64,000 nucleotides of DNA, from assembly GCF_051200875.1 (NCBI RefSeq), contig NZ_CP195191.1, positions 3,900,256-3,964,255 of the forward strand, in the 5' to 3' direction. Shown here piece after piece: positions 43,544 through 51,809 of this stretch. The stretch's first letter is position 1, and the number at the start of each line of letters is the position of its first letter. The translations under genes and the position numbers were made by a program. The notes beneath the pieces were generated by a model that was not told the DNA's origin, searched no databases, and was given only the letters and a program-made list of their open reading frames with translations. Source of the stretch: Pseudotabrizicola sp051200875 (GTDB lineage Bacteria > Pseudomonadota > Alphaproteobacteria > Rhodobacterales > Rhodobacteraceae).

Positions 43544-45910
43544 ATGAACGATTGGGATGAACACGACGCTTTCGAAGCCGCGGCAGTGCCGCTGTCGCAA
43601 CGCGCAATGGCCGCGCGGCCCGCGCCCTATCTTGATGACCTGAACCCCGCACAGCGCGCGGCGGTCGAGGCGCTGGATGGCCCGGTTCTGATGCTGGCAG
43701 GGGCTGGCACGGGCAAGACCAAGGCTTTGACCAGCCGCATCGTGCATCTTTTGAACACGCACAAAGCCCGTCCGAACGAAATTCTGGCCGTGACCTTTAC
43801 CAATAAGGCCGCGCGCGAAATGAAAGACCGTGTGGGGCGCATGCTGGGGCATGTGGCTGAAGGCATGCCATGGATGGGCACCTTCCACTCGCTATCCGTG
43901 AAAATCCTGCGTCGGCACGCAGAACTGGTAGGGTTGAAGCCGAATTTCACCATTCTGGATACAGACGACCAGATCCGCTTGCTGAAGCAACTGATTCAGG
44001 CTGCCAATATCGACGAAAAGCGTTGGCCCGCCCGGATGCTGGCCGGGATGATCGACGGCTGGAAAAACCGGGCGTTGACCCCTGCGCGTGTTCCTTCGGG
44101 CGAGGCGTCAGGTTTCAACAACATGGGGACCGAGCTTTATGAGCAGTATCAGGACCGCCTTAGAACCCTGAACGCCACCGATTTCGGCGACCTGCTTTTG
44201 CACTGCGTCACCATCTTTCAGAACCATCCTGATGTTCTGGGCCAATATCAGCGTTGGTTCCGCTATATCCTTGTCGACGAATATCAGGATACCAACGTGG
44301 CCCAATATCTATGGCTGCGTCTGCTGGCTCAGGCCCACAAGAACATTTGCTGCGTGGGTGATGACGACCAGTCGATCTATGGCTGGCGTGGGGCTGAAGT
44401 GGGGAACATCCTGAAATTCGAAAAGGATTTCCCCGGCGCAACCGTCGTTCGGCTGGAACAGAATTACCGCTCGACCGCCCATATCCTCGCCGCCGCCTCG
44501 GGCATCATCGCCGCCAACAAGGGGAGATTGGGAAAAACGCTCTGGACTGCGGGCGAACAGGGCGAAAAGGTTCGTTTGATTGGCCATTGGGATGGCGAGG
44601 AAGAGGCCCGTTGGATCGGCGAAGAGATTGAGGCCCTGCAGCGTGGCACCCGAGGCAGAGATCCGGTCGCGCTGAACAATCAGGCCATCCTCGTCCGTGC
44701 CTCCCACCAGATGCGGGCCTTTGAAGACCGCTTTCTGACCATTGGCTTGCCTTATCGCGTCATTGGTGGCCCGCGTTTCTACGAACGGCTCGAAATACGC
44801 GATGCCATGGCCTATTTCCGGCTGGCCTGTTCCCCTGATGATGATCTGGCCTTTGAGCGGATCGTGAATACCCCCAAGCGCGGCTTGGGCGACAAGGCGC
44901 AAGGGGAGATTCAGCGCCTTGCGCGGGCCGCTGGCGTATCACTTTTGGAAGGCGCGCGTGAGGCGGTGGCGAATGGTGTGATCGGCGGCAAGGGCGGCGG
45001 TCAGCTGCGCCTGCTGGTCGAAAACATCGACCGTTGGCACCTTGAAACCCTTCAACCAGAATATAACCACATCGAATTGGCCGAGATCATCCTTGAGGAA
45101 TCCGGCTATACCGAGATGTGGCAAAACGACAAAACACCTGAAGCCCCGGGGCGGCTTGATAACCTGAAAGAACTGGTCAAGGCACTGGAGCAATTCGACA
45201 ATCTGCAAGGATTCCTCGAACATGTCAGCCTGATCATGGACAATGACAGCGAAGAGGCGACCGACAAAGTTTCGATCATGACCCTGCACGCGGCCAAGGG
45301 GCTGGAATTTCCCGTGGTCTTCCTGCCCGGGTGGGAAGACGGCCTTTTCCCAAGCCAGCGCAGCATGGACGAATCCGGTCTGAAAGGGGTCGAGGAAGAA
45401 CGCAGGCTTGCCTATGTCGGCATCACCCGCGCCGAAGAGATTTGCACGATTTCCTTCGCGTCCAATCGCCGGGTCTATGGCCAGTGGCAAAGCCAGATGC
45501 CCAGCCGCTTTATCGACGAATTGCCAAGCGCCCATGTCGAGGTGTTGACCCCCCCGGGGCTTTATGGTGGGGGCTTTGGCGCCGCTGCCTCTGTCGGATT
45601 CGGCTCTGCAATGGATGAACGTGTCAGCAAGGCCGATGTCTACAACTCGCCCGGCTGGCGCCGCCTGCAAGACCGTCAATCTTCCCGCCCTACCGCGCAA
45701 CCCCGAGAAGCGAAGGGACTTGTGATCGACAGTCAGGCGCTTTCGTCCTTTGAAATGGGAGAGCGGGTGTTCCACCAAAAGTTCGGTTACGGCGTGGTCA
45801 CCGGAATAGAAGGTGACAAACTTGCCATCGAGTTTGAGCATTCCGGGCTGAAAAACATCGTCGCGCGGTTTGTCACCCCAGCGGATGAAGTGGACGATAT
45901 CCCGTTCTGA
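43544..45910 (+). CDS. uvrD: UvrD/PcrA-type ATP-dependent helicase
   Basis: A 788-residue superfamily 1 DNA helicase, important for repair. Q-motif and Walker A AGAGTGKTKALTSRI place K58; the Walker B VDEYQDTN is near residue 244; GDDDQSIYGWRGAEVGN is motif III; motif VI is VGITRAEE. The acidic-to-Tudor-like C-terminus (FGYGVVTGIEGDKLAIEFEHSGLKNI) is typical of PcrA/UvrD. Confidence 0.94.
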   Translation: MNDWDEHDAFEAAAVPLSQRAMAARPAPYLDDLNPAQRAAVEALDGPVLMLAGAGTGKTKALTSRIVHLLNTHKARPNEILAVTFTNKAAREMKDRVGRMLGHVAEGMPWMGTFHSLSVKILRRHAELVGLKPNFTILDTDDQIRLLKQLIQAANIDEKRWPARMLAGMIDGWKNRALTPARVPSGEASGFNNMGTELYEQYQDRLRTLNATDFGDLLLHCVTIFQNHPDVLGQYQRWFRYILVDEYQDTNVAQYLWLRLLAQAHKNICCVGDDDQSIYGWRGAEVGNILKFEKDFPGATVVRLEQNYRSTAHILAAASGIIAANKGRLGKTLWTAGEQGEKVRLIGHWDGEEEARWIGEEIEALQRGTRGRDPVALNNQAILVRASHQMRAFEDRFLTIGLPYRVIGGPRFYERLEIRDAMAYFRLACSPDDDLAFERIVNTPKRGLGDKAQGEIQRLARAAGVSLLEGAREAVANGVIGGKGGGQLRLLVENIDRWHLETLQPEYNHIELAEIILEESGYTEMWQNDKTPEAPGRLDNLKELVKALEQFDNLQGFLEHVSLIMDNDSEEATDKVSIMTLHAAKGLEFPVVFLPGWEDGLFPSQRSMDESGLKGVEEERRLAYVGITRAEEICTISFASNRRVYGQWQSQMPSRFIDELPSAHVEVLTPPGLYGGGFGAAASVGFGSAMDERVSKADVYNSPGWRRLQDRQSSRPTAQPREAKGLVIDSQALSSFEMGERVFHQKFGYGVVTGIEGDKLAIEFEHSGLKNIVARFVTPADEVDDIPF

Positions 45911-45916
45911 AGACGG

Positions 45917-45960
45917 GCAAAATTCTTCGAAGAATTTTGCAATTTTCTTCGAAGGAAATT
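45917..45960. terminator. long palindrome between uvrD and benE
   Basis: A perfect 24-bp palindrome (arms GCAAAATTCTTC and GAAGAATTTTGC, 45917-45940) is followed by an imperfect one centred on TTCGAA at 45941-45960. It lies between convergent genes and would work as a bidirectional terminator. TTCGAA-centred palindromes of this kind are familiar in rhodobacterial intergenic regions. Confidence 0.7.
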
Positions 45961-45965
45961 GGCGC

Positions 45966-47111
45966 TCAGCGTTTGGCCAGTGTCTCCAATGCCCAGACGG
46001 CAAGGCCCGCGGCAAGGCCCCAGAATGCGGCGCCGATCCCGAAAACCGCCACGCCAGAGGCCGTGACTACAAAGGTCATGGTTGCCGCGAACCGGCTTTC
46101 TGCTGGCAGATAGGCTCCGGTCAGCGCCCCCATCAGAGGCCCGAGGAGGGCAAGCGCGACCAAGGCCCCCATCACTTCGGGTGGCAAGGCGGCCAGCAAA
46201 GCGAGGATCGCGGGGCTGCCCAGGCCTAAACCGACCCAAACGCCTGCGTAAACCACCCCGACCTTCCAGCGTTGCGATCGGTCGGGATGCACGTCATCGC
46301 CCATGCAAATTGCGGCGGTGATGGCGGCCATGTTCACGGTATGGGCGCCGAACAGGGCGGAGAGGGTGGAAATTCCGCCCGAGACGGCCAGGGCGCGGGT
46401 GACGGGGGGCTCAAATCCGTGGGCGCGCATGGTGGCAAATCCGGGCAGGTTCTGGCTGGCCATGGTTACAAGATAAAGCGGCAGGCCAAGGCCCAGAAGG
46501 ACACCGGGGGACCATTCAGGAGAGATGAAGGTAAGATCAGGGGCCGGAAAGGACAAGTGCGGGAAGCTGGCAAAGCCAAGGCCGAAACTGGCGACGAGCC
46601 CAAGGGACAATGCGGCCAGAACAGCGACGGCCGGATTCTTCAGCCGCACCAGAAGGAAGACAATCACCATCGGCAGGACCAGTTTCGGCGCCGCCTCGGC
46701 GCTGTCCAAGCCTTTGAGGCAGAATGGAAAAAGCACACCCGCCAGCATTGCCGCAGCAATCCCGTCGGGGATGGCGGCGATGGCGCGAGAAAGCGGGCGG
46801 AGGGTTGCGGTCAGGGTGATCAGCGCACCTGCCAGAACAAAGGCGCCGACGGCCTCTGGCATCGAAATCCCATCAGTTGCCGCGATCAGCGCCGCGCCGG
46901 GCGTCGACCATGCCAGTACCACGGGCACCTTGTTCCAGGTCGACAGGACGGCCGAGCCGATGGCCTTGGCAAAGCAGATCGCCAGCACCCAGCTTGCGGT
47001 TTGTTCGGCGCTTGCGCCAACCGCAGAGGCCGCGGCAAGGACGAGGGCGATGGTGGAGCCATAGCCAACCAATGCCGCAACGATTGCGGCTGAAATCATC
47101 GAAATACGCAT
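45966..47111 (-). CDS. benE: benzoate/H+ symporter family protein (BenE)
   Basis: A 381-residue inner-membrane protein with about twelve hydrophobic segments and the BenE signature VVLAWSTPGAALIAA near residue 65. There are no benzoate catabolism genes nearby, so the substrate is inferred from the family only. It lies directly downstream of the small-RNA array on the same strand; a hairpin and T-run at the end of the array probably insulate it. A weak ribosome site leaves an alternative start at 47099. Confidence 0.88.
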   Translation of the reverse strand: MRISMISAAIVAALVGYGSTIALVLAAASAVGASAEQTASWVLAICFAKAIGSAVLSTWNKVPVVLAWSTPGAALIAATDGISMPEAVGAFVLAGALITLTATLRPLSRAIAAIPDGIAAAMLAGVLFPFCLKGLDSAEAAPKLVLPMVIVFLLVRLKNPAVAVLAALSLGLVASFGLGFASFPHLSFPAPDLTFISPEWSPGVLLGLGLPLYLVTMASQNLPGFATMRAHGFEPPVTRALAVSGGISTLSALFGAHTVNMAAITAAICMGDDVHPDRSQRWKVGVVYAGVWVGLGLGSPAILALLAALPPEVMGALVALALLGPLMGALTGAYLPAESRFAATMTFVVTASGVAVFGIGAAFWGLAAGLAVWALETLAKR

Positions 47112-47272
47112 TCTGGCCTATGTCACCCTTTGTACACCCCCCGTACACCCCCCGTGCAGACAGGAAGCGCCCTGGCGGGGCCGCGGCGACTAAAACCGCC
47201 GTGGCAATGCAGCGCAAGGGGCAAGCGACAGACGCATCGTCCGGGGTGACAAAAACAGGGCAGGAAAAACGA

Positions 47273-47350
47273 AAACGGCGGCGCCCAGGGAGGAGGAGGG
47301 GCACCGCCGTTTCTGTTCAGATCCGGCCAGGGAGGGAGGAGGGCCGGTCT
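47273..47350 (-). ncRNA. cuckoo unit 5 with terminator
   Basis: Hairpins 47319-47350 and 47273-47312 are 6 nt apart. The last has a 14-bp stem with one minus-strand G-U pair and is followed by a U-rich tail, so it probably ends the transcript. Confidence 0.78.
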
Positions 47351-47359
47351 GTCATGTCG

Positions 47360-47436
47360 CGGATCCGTGGCCAGGGAGGAGGAGGGCCACCGATCCGTTG
47401 CTCGGCACCACCCAGGGAGGAGGAGGGGCAGCACCG
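47360..47436 (-). ncRNA. cuckoo unit 4
   Basis: Hairpins 47403-47436 and 47360-47397 are 5 nt apart. The first has 11 pairs of which four are G-U, all valid only on the minus strand. A 33-nt spacer with a GGGCC/GGCCC hairpin separates it from unit 3. Confidence 0.75.
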
Positions 47437-47469
47437 GAACCTGTTGGGCCATTTGGCCCGAAGAGAGAT

Positions 47470-47542
47470 GCGGCGACCCTCAGGGAGGAGGACGAGGGCC
47501 GCCGCTTGTCCGATCGGCTCAGGGAGGAGGAGGAGCCGCTCG
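47470..47542 (-). ncRNA. cuckoo unit 3
   Basis: Hairpins 47511-47542 and 47470-47505 are 5 nt apart; the latter's 12-bp stem includes one minus-strand U-G pair. Confidence 0.75.
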
Positions 47543-47556
47543 AAGCCAAATTTTGA

Positions 47557-47625
47557 GGCGACTTCCCAAGGGAGGAGGAAGGGAAGCCGCCGGATCGTCA
47601 GGCCCAAGGGAGGAGGAGCGGGCCT
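47557..47625 (-). ncRNA. cuckoo unit 2
   Basis: Two hairpins 8 nt apart: 47600-47625 (AGGCCC stem) and 47557-47591. The latter has an A-C mismatch on the plus strand that is a U-G pair on the minus strand. Confidence 0.75.
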
Positions 47626-47661
47626 TTCGACAAAGATGGGGCTGATTGCCCCGATTTAAAG

Positions 47662-47730
47662 AGCGTCGGCATCAGGGAGGAGACGATGCCGACGCTTTTG
47701 CTTGGGACCCCGAGGGAGGAGGAGGGGGTC
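47662..47730 (-). ncRNA. cuckoo unit 1
   Basis: Two hairpins 9 nt apart (47706-47730 and 47662-47696). The second has a perfect 12-bp stem (AGCGTCGGCATC) and the one variant loop of the array. A 36-nt spacer, itself able to form a GGGGC/GCCCC hairpin, separates it from unit 2. Confidence 0.75.
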
Positions 47731-47741
47731 CGGCAAAAAAC

Positions 47742-47957
47742 TTACTTACCGTAGGCGGCTTCCAAAGCCACGCGGGTGATCATCGAGCGGTGGATCCCCA
47801 GATCCGCGAGATCGCGGTTCGACAGGGACCGAAGCTCGGTCAGCGTCTGGCGGTAGACCCGGCGGCGCTCCAGCGCTTCACGAGCCGACTTCAGCACCAG
47901 AACGGCGCGATCCACGAGACCGAACGAAGCGGTGCGGGAGGTGTTCACATATGCCAT
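47742..47957 (-). CDS. DUF1127 small protein (CcaF1-like)
   Basis: A 71-residue basic protein with the DUF1127 core YRQTLTELRSLSNRDLADLGIHRSMI (read in parts). In Rhodobacter sphaeroides the counterpart CcaF1 is an RNA-binding protein co-transcribed with and affecting the CcsR small RNAs. The same arrangement is seen here: the hairpin array starts 11 bp downstream. GAGG lies 7 nt upstream of the ATG. No clear promoter motif could be fixed in the 248-bp upstream gap. Confidence 0.9.
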   Translation of the reverse strand: MAYVNTSRTASFGLVDRAVLVLKSAREALERRRVYRQTLTELRSLSNRDLADLGIHRSMITRVALEAAYGK

Positions 47958-48205
47958 TTTATAGCCTCATCTAGTTCTGTGCGGGCACTTCGGCCTCGCT
48001 GTTAGGGATAACATGGGTCAAATGCTGCATGTGCACAATACCTTTGGTCCGCAATGCTGCCATGCAGCAAGTGCATGGCTAAATGTCACGAAATCGTTAT
48101 GAAAAACAGCACCTTCCGTGAATTTTTGAGCATTTGGTCAACCTGGGCTTGAGCTTTCTGCAAAACACTACGACTTTGGTGCCGCTTCATTTGGCAGAGG
48201 GTGAC

Positions 48206-49279
48206 ATGGCTGTTTCACGCGATGACGTTTTGGCTTGTCTGGGGCGGGTGCTGGTTCCCGGTGGGGGCGACCTTGTCTCGCGCGATTTGATTCGTGCGCT
48301 GACCGTAGATGGGTCTTCGATTCGCTTCGTGATCGAAGCGGCAACCCCGGAAGAGGCGCGCGCCTTTGCGCCGCTACAGGCGCAAGCCGAGGCAGTGCTG
48401 AAGGCTTTGCCGGGTGTCGCGGCGGTTCAGATTGTCATGACGGCGCATGGCCCGGCGGCAAAACCGGCCGCGCCCAGCCTGAAGATTGGCCAGCATCCCA
48501 CGCCGCAACAGGGCGGGCCACAGAGGCTTGTCGGTGTGGACCGTATTATAGCAGTGGGATCGGGCAAGGGGGGCGTCGGGAAATCCACAGTGTCGTCAAA
48601 CCTTGCAGTAGCCTTGGCGCGCCAAGGCCGCAGGGTTGGTTTGCTGGATGCAGATATCTATGGGCCGTCGCAGCCGCGGATGATGGGCGTGTCAAAGCGC
48701 CCCGCAAGCCCTGATGGCAAAATCATTGAACCCCTGACCGCGCATGGCGTCACCATGATGTCGCTGGGCCTTATGTTAAAGGACGATGAGGCGGTGATCT
48801 GGCGCGGGCCGATGATCATGGGAGCGTTGCAGCAGCTTTTGACGCAAGTGGCTTGGGGCAAGTTGGATGTGCTGATCATCGACTTGCCGCCGGGAACGGG
48901 CGATATCCAATTGACCTTGTGCCAGCGGACGCAGCTGACCGGCGCGATCATCGTGTCGACGCCGCAGGACGTGGCGCTGTTGGATGCGCGCAAGGCGTTG
49001 GACATGTTTCGCAAGCTGAACACCCCGGTTTTGGGGTTGATCGAGAATATGTCGACCTTCTGCTGCCCGCATTGCGGAAAAGAGACCGATATCTTTGGTC
49101 ATGGCGGTGTGCGGGCCGAGGCCGAGAAGCTGGACCTGCCTTTCCTTGGCGAATTGCCCTTGGCGCTTTCTGTTCGTCAGGCGGGGGACGGCGGCACTCC
49201 GATTGCCGCGACCGACGCGCCCGAGGCCGAGGCCTATGCCCGGTTGGCGCACCGCCTGATTGCGGGCGGGATGGCCTGA
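48206..49279 (+). CDS. apbC: Mrp/ApbC family Fe-S carrier ATPase
   Basis: A 357-residue P-loop protein that carries Fe-S clusters to apoproteins. The deviant Walker A (VGSGKGGVGKST) has Lys121 and Lys126, and CPHC (Cys287, Cys290) is the cluster-binding pair. An N-terminal DUF59-type domain (about residues 1-80) precedes it. AGAGG upstream supports the ATG at 48206. A terminator follows at 49364. Confidence 0.92.
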   Translation: MAVSRDDVLACLGRVLVPGGGDLVSRDLIRALTVDGSSIRFVIEAATPEEARAFAPLQAQAEAVLKALPGVAAVQIVMTAHGPAAKPAAPSLKIGQHPTPQQGGPQRLVGVDRIIAVGSGKGGVGKSTVSSNLAVALARQGRRVGLLDADIYGPSQPRMMGVSKRPASPDGKIIEPLTAHGVTMMSLGLMLKDDEAVIWRGPMIMGALQQLLTQVAWGKLDVLIIDLPPGTGDIQLTLCQRTQLTGAIIVSTPQDVALLDARKALDMFRKLNTPVLGLIENMSTFCCPHCGKETDIFGHGGVRAEAEKLDLPFLGELPLALSVRQAGDGGTPIAATDAPEAEAYARLAHRLIAGGMA

Positions 49280-49363
49280 GCCGCGTCAAGCGGGCGGGGA
49301 CGGGCTGGGATCGTCCGGGAAAACGCCTCACGACGAATCACTGAAACGGGATTTTCTGGGAAA

Positions 49364-49388
49364 GTCGGGTGAAATCGCCCGGCTTTTT
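49364..49388 (+). terminator. terminator of apbC
   Basis: Stem GTCGGG (49364-49369) pairs with CCCGGC (49378-49383), with one T-G pair, and is followed by TTTTT. It cuts apbC off from the dcw cluster. Confidence 0.7.
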
Positions 49389-49590
49389 CGATTCTGGGGC
49401 GAATTCTGGGCAGATCAGTGGGTTGCCAGCAGTTCTTCATGAAAAAACTTTCAGATTTCCGGGATGGCCTGGGAAAATTCTGATGCCACTAGATATAGCG
49501 ATCACATGGCGATCACGGCCTAGTTATTGCTTTTGAGCCGCCCGAAACGACACAATATGCTGTTTTGCAGACCCTGTTTGAACCATATCT

Positions 49591-49645
49591 TCCCGGCTTC
49601 GCCCAAAATTTCCCGTTGCTTCCCAGATAATCCCATGGCATCCAT
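49591..49645. promoter_or_regulatory. MraZ-type direct-repeat operator of the dcw cluster
   Basis: CCC triplets occur at 49592, 49602, 49612, 49622 and 49632, exactly 10 bp apart, within NCCC(A/G) boxes (TCCCG, GCCCA, TCCCG, TCCCA, TCCCA), with a sixth weak TCCAT at 49641. On the minus strand this is the TGGGN-spacer-5 repeat pattern known for MraZ autoregulation. It lies about 270 bp upstream of mraZ. The 630-bp region around it has no other gene. Confidence 0.78.
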
Positions 49646-49918
49646 AAGTCATCGAGACGGGCAGTGATAAGCAGGGGCGGCAAAAGAACCCCGAACAGGC
49701 GAAACAGTCAGGCTTCATACAGGCACCCGCTTTCGAAATTGAAGAGATCCGGCGCGCGAGCGAGCAGACATCTCCCCCAGGTGGCGCGCGTAGCTGGACG
49801 CCCAGCGATGGGACAGGCGGCGGATCGAGCAGTGGCAGCAGCTCGGTCCGCCGTACGCATTTAACGCCCCGAAAATCGGGGCAGGGACATGGAAGGAACG
49901 GGCGCAAGCTCTGGGAAA

Positions 49919-50437
49919 ATGGCTGAGGCGTTCAGAGGCGAATACTACCAAAAGGTAGATTCAAAGGCCCGGGTTCTGATCCCGGCGGCCTTTCGCCGCG
50001 TTCTGGATGCCGGCGATACCCGCACGCCCGAAAGCCCCCGCACCCGTATGGTGATTGTCTATGGTGGCAAGCACCGCGCCTTTTGCGAATGCTACAGCTT
50101 TGCCGAGGCCGAGCAATTGGCCGCACAGGTGGCGCAGCTTCCGCCGGGGTCGAAGGCCCGTCTGAAGGCGGAACGCGACCTGATTACCCTTTCTGCGACG
50201 ACCGAAGTGGATGATGACGGCCGGATCGTGCTGCCGCCCAAGGTGCGCGAAAAGCTGGGCATCACGCCCGAGATGCTGAAAGACGGGATCGACTCGGCCC
50301 TCGCCGGGGCCACAAACCGTTTCACGCTGTGGCGCCGCGATGTTTACGAAGAGCTCTTCCTTGACGCGATCGACGACGAGGATGATGACGACACTGATCC
50401 GCTGGCGCTGTTGGGCCAGGCTGTCCCGGGGGTCTGA
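49919..50437 (+). CDS. mraZ: transcriptional regulator MraZ
   Basis: A 172-residue AbrB-fold regulator that controls the cell-division/cell-wall (dcw) cluster. Two MraZ repeats: FRGEYYQKVDSKARVLIPAAFR (residues about 5-26) and VDDDGRIVLPPKVREKLGI. The C-terminus is acidic (DDEDDDDTDP). The ATG at 49919 matches homologue N-termini; an in-frame ATG at 49889 has a better ribosome site and remains possible. A periodic TCCC operator lies upstream. Confidence 0.93.
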   Translation: MAEAFRGEYYQKVDSKARVLIPAAFRRVLDAGDTRTPESPRTRMVIVYGGKHRAFCECYSFAEAEQLAAQVAQLPPGSKARLKAERDLITLSATTEVDDDGRIVLPPKVREKLGITPEMLKDGIDSALAGATNRFTLWRRDVYEELFLDAIDDEDDDDTDPLALLGQAVPGV

Positions 50438-50439
50438 AG

Positions 50440-51447
50440 ATGACCGGGACCAGCGATCAGAATACCGGTCGCGCGCCTCACATTCCGGTGCTCTTGCGCC
50501 CGATCCTTGACGTTTGCGCCCCGATTTCCGGCACATGGCTGGATGGCACCTTTGGTGCGGGCGGCTATACGCGCGGGCTTTTGGCGGCGGGTGCTGATCG
50601 GGTGATCGGCGTCGACCGTGATCCGCTGGCGATTGACATGGCGCAGGGGTGGATCGGCGATTTCGGCGACCGTTTGCGGCTGGTGCATGGCACGTTTTCC
50701 GAGCTTGATCAGTATTCCGACACCCCGCTGGATGGGGTTGTGCTGGATCTGGGCGTGTCGTCCATGCAGCTTGATCTGGCCGAACGCGGATTTTCCTTTC
50801 AGAAAGACGGCCCGCTGGACATGCGGATGAGCCAAGAGGGCGACAGTGCCGCCGATCTGGTGAACACTGCCGAAGAAAGCCATCTGGCCGACATTCTTTA
50901 TCATTACGGCGAAGAACGTGCTTCGCGCCGGATTGCCCGTGCGATTGTCGAGGCCCGCACCCGTGAGCCGTTTACCCGCACCCTGCAACTGGCCGAGGTC
51001 ATTGCCCGCTGCCTGCCGCGCCCGAAACCGGGGCAAAGCCATCCGGCGACCCGCAGCTTTCAGGCCATCCGCATTGCGGTGAACACCGAATTTCAGCAAT
51101 TGGCCGACGGCCTTGCCGCTGCTGAACGGGCGCTTAAACCCGGTGGGCTTTTGGCCGTGGTCAGCTTTCACAGCCTTGAAGACCGGATCGTGAAGCGATT
51201 CTTCCAGATCGCTGCCGGGCAAGAATCGAACGCCAACCGCTATGCGCCTGCGACAGCCGATGTTTCGGCCCGGTTCGAGATGGTGACCCGCAAGGCCGTG
51301 GGCCCCGATGATCAGGAACTGGAAGAAAATCCCCGCGCCCGGTCCGCCAAGTTGCGGATTGGCCGCCGCACCGCGGTGCCTGCCAAGGCCATCGCCCCTG
51401 CCGATCTGGGCCTGCCTGAACCACCCCGCAAGAAAGGACGCCGCTGA
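50440..51447 (+). CDS. rsmH: 16S rRNA (cytosine-N4)-methyltransferase RsmH
   Basis: A 335-residue SAM-dependent methyltransferase that modifies 16S rRNA C1402. HIPVLLRP and the SAM-binding DGTFGAGGYTRGLL are at the N-terminus; LDLGVSSMQLD and VVSFHSLEDRIVKRFF are further family motifs. It starts 2 bp after mraZ and its last base is the first of ftsL. Confidence 0.96.
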   Translation: MTGTSDQNTGRAPHIPVLLRPILDVCAPISGTWLDGTFGAGGYTRGLLAAGADRVIGVDRDPLAIDMAQGWIGDFGDRLRLVHGTFSELDQYSDTPLDGVVLDLGVSSMQLDLAERGFSFQKDGPLDMRMSQEGDSAADLVNTAEESHLADILYHYGEERASRRIARAIVEARTREPFTRTLQLAEVIARCLPRPKPGQSHPATRSFQAIRIAVNTEFQQLADGLAAAERALKPGGLLAVVSFHSLEDRIVKRFFQIAAGQESNANRYAPATADVSARFEMVTRKAVGPDDQELEENPRARSAKLRIGRRTAVPAKAIAPADLGLPEPPRKKGRR

Positions 51448-51809
51448 TGCGCCCCGCGATCTATGTCCTGTCCTTCATTGCCGTTCTTGCCCTTGGCTTC
51501 TGGGCTTACCGTGAACATTATCAGACCCGCGATGCGCTGCGCGAGTTGAACGGGCTTCAGGCCGAAATCGCGGGCCTGCGTGAGGCGCTGGCCCTGCAAC
51601 GCGCCGAATGGGCCTATCTTAACCGCCCCGACCGTCTGCGCGAATTGTCGGGCCTGAATTTTGACCGTCTGGGCCTGTTGCCGCTGGAGCCGGGCCAATT
51701 CGGGGAAATCGCCACTGTCACCTATCCGGCGATGGAGCTTCCGCTCGCCGATATTGAAAACCCCGTTTCTGTCATCGGGGAACAGAATGCCGAGGCCAGC
51801 CAGCCATGA
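51447..51809 (+). CDS. ftsL: cell-division protein FtsL-like
   Basis: A 120-residue bitopic membrane protein with one N-terminal helix (about residues 3-22) and a coiled-coil periplasmic part (RDALRELNGLQAEIAGLREAL). Sequence identity in FtsL is low, so the call rests mainly on position between rsmH and ftsI and on topology. Its stop overlaps ftsI (ATGA). Confidence 0.85.
   Translation: MRPAIYVLSFIAVLALGFWAYREHYQTRDALRELNGLQAEIAGLREALALQRAEWAYLNRPDRLRELSGLNFDRLGLLPLEPGQFGEIATVTYPAMELPLADIENPVSVIGEQNAEASQP

Larger units (their letters stand above)
47262..47730 (-). ncRNA. array of ten CCUCCUCCC-loop hairpins (CcsR/cuckoo-type small RNAs)
   Basis: Ten strong hairpins are read on the minus strand, starting 11 bp after the DUF1127 stop. 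Stems (plus coordinates): 47706-47730, 47662-47696, 47600-47625, 47557-47591, 47511-47542, 47470-47505, 47403-47436, 47360-47397, 47319-47350, 47273-47312. Nine have the exact loop motif CCTCCTCCC on the minus strand; the second has TCTCCTCCC. Mismatches in four stems become G-U pairs only in the minus-strand RNA. The last stem is followed by TCGTTTTTCC, a terminator-like tail. In Rhodobacter sphaeroides the homologous CcsR RNAs follow the DUF1127 gene ccaF1 and respond to stress sigma factors RpoHI/RpoHII. Confidence 0.9.

Noticed and set aside
47129..47156. A short tandem of CACCCCCCGTA upstream of benE.
   Set aside because: Two and a half 11-bp copies are too few to support a function; likely replication slippage.
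46877..47659. A long plus-strand open frame (about 260 codons) across the benE start and the array.
   Set aside because: It runs antisense to benE and through ten hairpins; composition is arginine/glycine-rich and no ribosome site or domain is seen.
47273..47730. The regular GGGAGGAGG motifs looked at first like a CRISPR array or a run of ribosome-binding sites.
   Set aside because: The shared motif is only 9-13 nt, lies in hairpin loops, the spacers are self-complementary, and no start codons follow the motifs in either direction.
47958..48205. A TTGACC word at 48016-48021 as the -35 of the DUF1127/small-RNA operon.
   Set aside because: No acceptable -10 sequence lies 16-18 bp downstream; an RpoH-type promoter could not be fixed by eye.
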